Shown here in pieces: positions 56,538 to 64,000 of a stretch of DNA of 64,000 nt. The translations under genes and the position numbers were made by a program. Under the pieces are notes generated by a model. It saw only the letters and a program-made list of their open reading frames with translations. It ran no database searches and was not told the origin of the DNA. The DNA lies in NCBI GenBank assembly GCA_021234155.1, contig JAJEKV010000003.1, forward strand, positions 14,740,386 through 14,804,385, written 5' to 3'. The DNA comes from Isoetes taiwanensis. Its lineage: Eukaryota; Streptophyta; Lycopodiopsida; Isoetales; Isoetaceae. Position 1 is the stretch's first letter, and each line of letters starts with the position of its first letter.

Positions 56538-57687
56538 ATCCTGATCTACCAAGTTAGTACCTGCTTTTTGCACCTTTTAATTCTCGTATCACTTTTGCCA
56601 TACATGCAGTTTTGACTATATAATGCTTTTTATCATAGCTTCTGATCTATGACTCAGTTTTCACTTATTTTAATTGTTCTCTTCAAGGGCTTTCTATTGG
56701 TGCATAACATGGCCATGTTTGGTTAAGGTTTTTGAGTCTAAACAGCATTTGTACAGTCTAATTTAGTCAAGTTTTGAAAAAGCTTGCACTCTATCATGGC
56801 CATCACAAAAAGAAATAGCAATACAATACACCATCCAACAAAATAAAAAGAGAGACCCAAGTCTTGCGTGTTTTCGAGATTTTTGTATGAGAAATAATTC
56901 TCGATGAAATAGTTTAGACAACAGAACACGTGCCACTGTTGGAGTGCCAAACTGTTGAGGTCGGTGTTGAGATTTTTTTATCACCTCAAAGATCATTGTT
57001 GAACAAGAATAATAGACATGATATTGCAATCATCTTTAATCCTGAACAGCCAATGCCAGAGATCAGGTCTGACACATTTACCTTCCAAGATCGGAAGGAT
57101 CTCCAAAAAAGTTCTCTAGACCTGCAAGTTCAATGTTTTCCACCTACAACTACATGTATGACCGGTCTATTGTGAAATAGACACAATTGTTATAGCTAAT
57201 AAAGGCCTTAGTCCCATACCTTGATGACTTATATGTGGGAGTGCAGACATTGGAGTCAGAGTTACCACTACAGCAAAAGCATTGAGTGGAGGAGAGAGTG
57301 CAGACATTGGAATGGGAATATAATGAGGTGGGAGTACAGACATCTCCACATTCCCTAGTGGACCAGGTGCCATAATGTCAAGCAAGCGAACAGGAGCATG
57401 TTGCCTCAGCGTAGGCTACTATACCAGGACCCTAAACTTGCATATAGGGGTTGCAGAGGTAGAGATTAATGCCCATTTAGATGTGGACGAGGCTTTGCAT
57501 TTCTTCATGGACATCATGCATGTGAAGGTAGCTTTGCAAGGTGACGGCAACCCGCTTTCAAAAGAAATGGGCAAGTGTATAGAGGAGTCGCAACAATCAT
57601 TCTAGATCAATAGCCTTCTAATCCTTGGATTGGCTATGTCTAGATAATTTAAATAGCACAAAATTACCATTAGCATTAGAAGTATCT

Positions 57688-57787
57688 TTTTTTTTTTTTA
57701 CTTTTGGGTTTCCCTAGCCCCTTTATCATTTGGATCCCATGGCCAATTTGTTCTCCATGGACGTTAAAAAACCTACCTACCTACCTT
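57688..57787 (+). mobile_element. LINE 3' end with (CCTA)n tail, unit 2
   Basis: Duplicate of 55253-55361 with a shorter tail. It was copied along with the segmental duplication. Confidence 0.7.
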
Positions 57788-58312
57788 ATCAAAGTTCTCC
57801 TTGCATGTTGTTATACGCTTAACACCCACCATCTCTTATGTCTTCTATCATATCAGCCTTGTTAATTTGGAAATTTCCAGTCTGGCAGAAAAGTTTTTGG
57901 GTCCTGTTTTTAACGATTTCCTAATGTTGTTAATTCTTTGGTGGCTGGCAAAGAATCGAGAGCATTTGTTGGTTTTATGATTTTGAGGAGTTCTTAGAGT
58001 TTTCGTCCATGCACAATTTCCTCCACAATTGCAAATTGGGCTAGCCCTTTTTTCGCTTTCATAGTTTTTTATATTTGGTATGGCTGGTAGTTCTGATATG
58101 CCATGTTTTGATATTCCTTCCTCTTCTTTTCCATTTGGTATCGTATGTTCTGTTCCCTGTTATGTTGGATCTCATGCCCTGTTCTGTTGGATCTGATGCT
58201 CCATGTTCTGATGTTTGCGTGACTGGAATTCTAGAATTCTGATCCATGATTAAGATCAGGCAAAACCTAGCATATTGTGCAGCCCTTTAGCTTCAATATT
58301 ATATCTTGCATC

Positions 58313-58735
58313 AATTCGCACGGGGTCCCACATGCTACGGATTGAGACAGGTAGATGGGAGCGGCCGCAATTGCCGCGAGAAGCAAGACTATGTGCCTAT
58401 TGCCAGTTACAGGTTATTGAAGATGAAAGCCATACTCTTCTGAGTTGCCCTGCTTTTGAGATAGTCCGGAATCATTTTTTGACCTTAGCATGACTTGGCA
58501 TTATACATACTTGAGGTTCTAGATAAACATCTGCAACTACTGAGCCCTCAGTAGTCATTATATCTGCTTGTCTAGTATCATCATTACTACAAAGGTTTCT
58601 CCCTTGAAAACCTTTCGAGGCAGGGGTTTTTTAATCCTAGTAGTAATGATTGTACTAGCCCATTGTATCGGTCCCATGACCTATTGGTCTCCGTGGACGT
58701 TAAAAAAACTATTCTATTCTATTCTATTCTTAAGT
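58313..58735 (+). mobile_element. 5'-truncated LINE with (ATTCT)n tail
   Basis: Encodes SIRTGSHMLRIETGRWERPQ, a C-x2-C pair and EDESHTLLSCPAFEIVRNHF (ORF2 zinc-binding C-terminus). It has a deletion to the 3' UTR and an ATTCTATTCTATTCTATTCT tail. Unit 1 shows the uninterrupted target (ATATCTTGC|TTCTTAAG). Confidence 0.85.
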
Positions 58736-59613
58736 TGCAAAGTTCCATTTGTATTCAAAATTTTAATAGGAATTTAGGCTAGGACTCTGGCAGCCAGAAA
58801 GCTTTGTTTTGAACTTTGCAGTTTAGATTCTTATTTTTTGAATTAAATCAGCACCTCTTATCTCCTGTTGTATTATCATCTTCTTTCAAAGAAATTATTA
58901 TGATGTGCAATGATTTGCAGTGCAAAGTATTGGGACTTCAATGTCATCCATATGAGTTTAAGCAAGTCATTCTTTGAGCACCGAGGAGCAGGGTGATACT
59001 TTGAATAAAAAACACGAGAAGCTGCCAATTTGAGAGTGCATTTTTTTATCAACTCCTTTACTTCATCTTTTGGTCTTGCATCTTAGATTTGGTTGTTGCA
59101 TTATGTGAAACTTTCACATGGAGATGGCGCCTGGGCGGGAAGAACAGCGCCTACCATACCCTAAGCCATGAAGTTCTTCACGGTTCTGATCCAGGGAGAG
59201 CGATTCTCTTGTGGATGGCTTGAAGGAGAAGGAGCACGACTATGGGAGAGTCTGGTGTATAATAGATTCTTCCCTGAAGAGCTATTTTCTCCAATCTTTT
59301 CTTTAGTGCCTCAATCTGAGGTGTTGCTTCTTGAATCGTGGCTAGGTGAGTTTATAGGTGATAGAAATGCCAGTGCAGCGGGTATCTTCCACACACATTG
59401 TTCTTGGACTGATAGTAAAATTGTGGTGAAGGTTTACAGTTAGGTCTTTGGTTATCAGTGGGTTTAGGTGGTAGTTTGGAAAGTGGGATAGTAAGATCAG
59501 AAAAAATAATAAAAAATCAGTTGTCTGGGACAGGGGTTAGTATGTCGGGTGATATACAGCAGAAAGGGCGGAGGGTCGGTTCTTGGGAAATGTGCAAATG
59601 ATGGCGTAACCAT

Positions 59614-61333
59614 ATGGAAAAGGGAAAGACAGGGACAGAGGGGAATAATGAAAAAATTGAAGCCAAGGCAGAGGAATTGATAGATTTGATCCGTACCCTT
59701 AGTAAAAAGGGGTACGATCAAATTAGGGAAATTACGAACCATTTGGCAGCAATAGAGAAGGGTGAGAAGGTGAAGGAGTTCATTGTGTTCGGGGATTTTC
59801 TCACGTCGATCTCGAGATATGGTGAATACAAGACGCCTCTTCCGAGTTGGTACGCAGAGGCAAAAGGAAGCAAATGGGCCAAATTTTGGAGTATGCAAAT
59901 CAGGTTCAGGAAGACGTGCGAAAGGAGCTGCTGACAGTTAAAGAGCCGGTATTTGTGGGTAAGCCTCTTAGGAATGCTGCAGTAGAAAGTAAGCTCAAGT
60001 TTTTAAAGTCCAGAGGTCTGATAGGGTCAGTATTCGCTCATGAGGGAGTAAGATTGCGAAGATATTAAAGGGGAAATAGAAAAAATGGATTGTGGGGTCG
60101 CTATCAACAGTGTCTATTGGATAGATTTCCCTTTTTTATGGTGGAATGCGGGAATAGTCAAACAGCTTCCTTTCTCCTAAAACAGGGCACCATTTCGAAG
60201 GCCAATACTCAATTCTTCTTCCAGAAATGGTACCCGACTTTCGATCCTCAAGGCTTTTCAGAACTATTCCATCCGGCATGGACTTCCTTACAAGGGCTAA
60301 ACCCCATGTATTGGAATGAACAATCTCTTCAAACACTTTTCCAACAAACTGGTAACGTTATCAGTTGGGAAATTTCTCAGGACAAAGCTCCGAGAGTTTG
60401 GGCCCAAATAGATATTCTTAAGCCAATCCCGGAAGCCATTGACTTCGTGGACTACTTTGGTAAGCCCAAGTCACTGAAATTGGCATGGCAAGGTCTTCCT
60501 CAGCCGTGTTCTGCCTGTGGAATTAGATTGCATGGCGGGAAAGTTTGTCGAGGGGAACGAGAACCTCCAAAGGGACAGAATGTAGAAAGGCAGAAAGAGG
60601 GTGTTTGGATCACTCCTAACAAAGGAAGAAATGATAGACAGAACAGGAATGGAAGTGAGAAAAGAAAAAGAAGGAGACAGAAAATTAAAGAAGACATGGA
60701 GAAGGAGAAGGCAAGGGTGGAATCCGGTAGACAAATGGAGAGGAAAATGAGAAGTGAATGGAAAAAAAAGGTGCAATTTCAAGAGGACTCTGCCAAGGTC
60801 AAAGTCTTAAATAATCCGGGCTCTAAAGGAAAAGAAGTAATGAGGGATAAATCGCCAGAAGTGACTAGATCCTTATCTATCAAGATAAAGGATAATGGGA
60901 TACCTCGAGAGGTAGAGTACTCCTCTTCTGAGGAGTCCTTTGGGTACAAAGAAAAAGGAGAACCTAGTTCACCCAAGATCCTGTTGGTGTCCCAGGATAA
61001 AGGTGCCATTGACTCACCACTCCCAGTTATAGAACTTTTCCCTAAGGACCCAGTGGTAGGTAGGTCTGATGTGTGTGTGTGCCAATACATATCACTCCTC
61101 CTAATATGGAACCTGAATCAGAAGTGGTAGATGCTCCAGTAAAAGACTTGTGTCAGGTGGAGTCTCAAACTGAATTTGTTGACCAAAATATTGAACTTAC
61201 CCAAAGGCTTGTAACTCCGTATAGGCGTGGAACTCAAGTTATGTTCACACCAAAGAGACCTCTAAGCCCAAATTTACCAAGAGGGGTCGCCACCGGCCAG
61301 GGAACTTGTTGTGAGCATACCAGAGAACTTTAA
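59614..61333 (+). pseudogene. LINE ORF1 (nucleic-acid-binding protein), broken
   Basis: Three frame segments: 59614-59934 (KIEAKAEELIDLIRTLSKKG), 59847-60068 (ANQVQEDVRKELLTVKEPVF) and 60090-61130. The last has a DUF4283-like region (LLKQGTISKANTQFFFQKWY, then PRVWAQIDILKPIPEAIDFV) and a CCHC zinc knuckle CSACGIRLHGGKVC (60507-60548). A long Lys/Arg/Glu-rich tail follows. A further frame change near 61090 leads to 61333. In the family ORF1 binds the element RNA. Confidence 0.75.
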
Positions 61334-61571
61334 GCCCTTCCGCCAAGAATTGGTTAAGGAAAGAGCTGGGAGTCATTGGAAAGAGAATTATTCAAGACTC
61401 CAAATACCGCATTATTAGAGAATTGAAAGATCCATCATCTAAATTGTCGGGTAGGTTTTGGGATGATGAAGATGGTAGTGAAGGTGAAGAAAATGATTTA
61501 TCCTTTGCTACTCCACTCCCACTTCCCCAAAGCACCAAAAAGGAAGAAAAAGGTCTATACTCCTAGAGCGG

Positions 61572-64000
61572 ATGGGCTGTTACAAGAAGCGCCAAAGTAC
61601 AATGAAGATAATTACTTGGAATTTGAGAGGAATAAAGGGTCCTTTAAAAAGGAAAAGGGCTCTTATTGCTCTTAAAGAGATGAAGGCAGATATAATCTTG
61701 TTGCGAGAGCACAAAGGCTTCCAGCCTTTGAGGCCTCAAAACTGGGTGAATGGATCTTCCCTAGTGGGGATTCTATTTGGGCCCCAAATGGGTACTAAAG
61801 GTGGGATTTGTATCTCTTGACCGGACCTGAAAAAGTTAGGTTCTTTCCTGCACCCTTCAAAAGTGGATGGCGTGGTGGTTTTCTTGAAATTGAGATGGAG
61901 CAAGTTGGAATAATTAATGTATATGCCTCAACCTCCCAAAGAAAGAGAGGAGCAAAGGAAAGAAATGTCGATTGGTTACAAGGACGTAACACCAACAATT
62001 GGATATTAAGTGGTGACTTCAACAATACTCCTTCTTGGGAACAAAAGGTCGGTAAAAAAGTTGAATATGTCAAGAGGTGAAAGGCTGGAGTGGGAAAAAC
62101 TAGTTCATAATTTCATATACCATGCTCCCTCTTCTTCACATGCATATTCCTGGAGCAATAAAAGAAAAGGAGTGGATAGGGTGTACTGCTTACTTGGATG
62201 TGTACTATACCAATACATCAACCTTGACAGATGGGATAACCCCGACCATATCTATTGTAGCAATTCTATTTCCTGATCACTACCCCGGATCTTGGACACA
62301 GGTTATATGCCCCAAAATAAACCCACTGATATCCCATTTAAGTTTAATACCAGCCTGCTGAGCAATAAAGTTTTCTGTGATGACTACACTCGGTTCTACA
62401 GCTCCCTCAAGGCCATAAACATAAGTGGTTCTATGAAGGAATACACCAATAGGGTCAAGCAGATAAAAAATTGGATTAAGCAGTGGGGCAAGGTATGGAG
62501 CATGAAAAAGAAACAGGAGAAAAGAGAAGTTTATCTGGAAATGAAAGAGGTTAGACAAAACCTTTTTATGGATAAATCCAATCTGGCTCTTCAACAGAGA
62601 GAGGAAATCCTAGAAAGGAAAGTCAAATTAATTGAGGAACATGAGGCAAAGAGCTTGGCAATCAAGAATAGGGGCCTGTATGTCAATTTGATGGATGATT
62701 GCAGCTCCAAATTTTTCTTTAGGGCTGTCAAGAGCAGGTTGATGAACAATGGGATAGTCTCAGTAATAGATGACAGTCAGCTTGAGCTGTCCAAGCAGGA
62801 GGATATCCAAAACTTATTTCACAACAAGTACAAAGGTTTGTTTGCAGCAGTAAACATTGATAATTGTTGCATGGATGAGTTCTTTAGTTCACTTGGACCT
62901 AAAGATGTGATGATTGAAGATAACCAGCCCCGGTTCCTCTTGAAGCGAAATTTGTTCAGTCATAAGGAGTATGGCCCATGGGAAAAGCCCAGGGCCGGAT
63001 GGCCTACCTCCAGAATTCTATGAGCATTTCTGGGGACTAATGTCCAAAGATCTTACAACCTTTGTACAGGGAGCTTGGCAAGCTGAGAGATTGCATCCTG
63101 CTATTAATGCTGGACTCATTGCCTTAGTCCCTAAGGTAGATAAGCCTACTACATTTTCTGACTGGAGGCCGATATCTCTGACCAATGTCACATACAAAAT
63201 CATAGCCAAGATTTTTGCCAACAGATTGAAGAAAATTTTAATGTCAAAGATCAATCAAGTCCAATCAGGCTTTCTACCAGGGAGAAGCATCCTTGATAAT
63301 TTTGTTGGTGCATATGAAGGACTGCATTGGAACAGAATTTCTAGCCAAGAATGTGTGTTACTAAAGCTAGACTTTAAAAGGGCTTATGACACAATAGACT
63401 GGGGCTTCCTGTACAAAGCCATGTCTCAAATGGGCTTTTCAGAGGCAGTTATAAAGAAGATAAATTTGGGTTTAATGTTGCGGTACTGCTCTGCGGTTTT
63501 GGTTAATGGCTCCCCCCCCCTTTTTGAATGCAAAAGAGGAGTGAGACAGGGGCTGTCCTCTGGCCCCCTATCTTTTCTTGATAGTTGCAGAAATGGTAAC
63601 CAGGGTTATTCTGAAACTGCAGCAGAACAACAAGATTAATTGCTTAAAGCTTCCTGAAACAAATGATACCCAATGCATTTATGCAAAATATGCGGACGAT
63701 ACGTTAGTTTTCTTAAAAATCGGGGGCCCAAGATTCAAAACTTTCTTGCTGCTATGAACAGGTTTGGAAAAGCTTCGGAGTTGTTCTAAACAAGGATAAA
63801 TGTGCAATTATATCCTCTAGCCCAGAGGATTATATTGAAGGGATCAAAGTTTGTGGTTACCAATCAGCCACCAAACTATTAGGTTTACCTTTGGCCCTCA
63901 ACATGAGTCTACATGGCTTATGGGAGCCAATAGTCACCAAAATTAAAAAGAAGCTAAAGATGTACCCTAAGACTCTTTCTTTGGCTGGTAGAGTGGGGAT
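61572..64000 (+). pseudogene. LINE ORF2 (endonuclease and reverse transcriptase), broken, partial
   Basis: The endonuclease starts MKIITWNLRGIKGP (61602), with ADIILLREHK where the catalytic E normally follows Q, INVYAST and WILSGDFNN (about 61910-62025), and SWSNKRKGVDRVY. RT follows in frames 62292-63023 and 62971-63639: GKSPGPDGLPPEFYEHFW, LIALVPKVDKP, DWRPISLTNVTYKIIAKIFA, GFLPGRSILDN, LKLDFKRAYDTIDW and VRQGLSSGPLSF. Another shift leads to YADDTLVFL (63689-63715). At least four frameshifts; the C-terminus is outside the window. Confidence 0.88.

Larger units (their letters stand above)
56538..59121 (+). repeat. 2.4-kb tandem segmental duplication, unit 2 (interrupted)
   Basis: Parallels unit 1 to about 59121 (TGTGAAACTTTCACATGG). 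It is interrupted by a LINE fragment (58313-58735) and cut off by the LINE starting at 59122. Neither insertion is in unit 1, so both postdate the duplication. Confidence 0.85.
59122..64000 (+). mobile_element. LINE with ORF1 and ORF2, running off the window
   Basis: Begins AGATGGCGCCTGGGCGGG after unit 2 of the duplication. Its layout is a 5' region with a short frame (59168-59443), ORF1 with a CCHC knuckle, then ORF2 with an AP-type endonuclease and reverse transcriptase. ORF2 motifs (QSGFLPGRSILDNF, LKLDFKRAYDTIDW, YADD) are those of plant L1-type LINEs. Several frameshifts make it inactive. Its 3' end is beyond 64000, so its tail type is unknown. Confidence 0.85.

Noticed and set aside
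57375..57605. Small plus-strand frame conserved in the tandem duplication
   Set aside because: Similarity between the two units reflects recent duplication, and the start of the frame is not conserved in unit 1.

Overview
The window is nuclear DNA of a land plant. Evidence: an intact glyoxal/aldehyde oxidase-type gene, two PPR gene fragments (one PLS-like), GT-AG introns, Ty1/copia elements primed by initiator tRNA-Met, and plant-style LINEs. The density of nested transposons suggests a large genome, such as a fern or other seed-free plant or a conifer; the sequence alone does not settle this. I saw no rRNA, tRNA or CRISPR array.

Positions 87-35775 look like one copia locus bounded by a 5-bp target duplication (GTAGG). 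Its order is LTR-gag (+, 92-917), then an inverted block gag-PBS-LTR-3' end-pol-gag (-, 919-19579), then gag-pol-LTR (+, 19580-35770). This is what a tandem dimer sharing its middle LTR would give after the segment between two gag sites was inverted. The gag-pol arms form a roughly 4.6-kb palindrome centred near 19562. In both arms the protease active-site codons (DSG/ATQHM) are split by a 261-bp GT-AG intron.

Four later insertions sit in the palindrome, and each has an empty-site control in the opposite arm. They are an 11.2-kb element with 21-bp TIRs (1821-13004; a transposase-like pseudogene, an intron-containing unknown gene, a LINE fragment and an LTR-like repeat), a 165-bp LINE 3' end (13896-14060), a 2.7-kb element (14170-16872), and a 12.2-kb element with 32-bp TIRs and a TGGA duplication (21876-34064). 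The 12.2-kb element carries a decayed DUF7869-like transposase on the minus strand and, on the plus strand, a decayed intron-containing gene set that includes a DGQH-motif protein. Its introns and gaps hold about 15 GC-rich palindromes of the AAATCGC...GCGATTT type.

From 35.8 to 44.3 kb there are further repeats: a 1-kb TIR element, a truncated LINE, a foldback element, and a second copy of the 2.7-kb element's ends enclosing a PPR fragment. At 44.5-46.2 kb lies the only intact host gene, a secreted copper-radical oxidase of the GLOX family. Beyond it are a second, unrelated copia remnant (47-48.4 kb, minus), a PLS-type PPR pseudogene (about 50 kb), an inverted pair of TGTGACG-type repeats (51.1-53.4 kb), a 2.4-kb tandem segmental duplication (54.1-59.1 kb), and a LINE with decayed ORF1 and ORF2 that runs off the right edge (59.1-64 kb).
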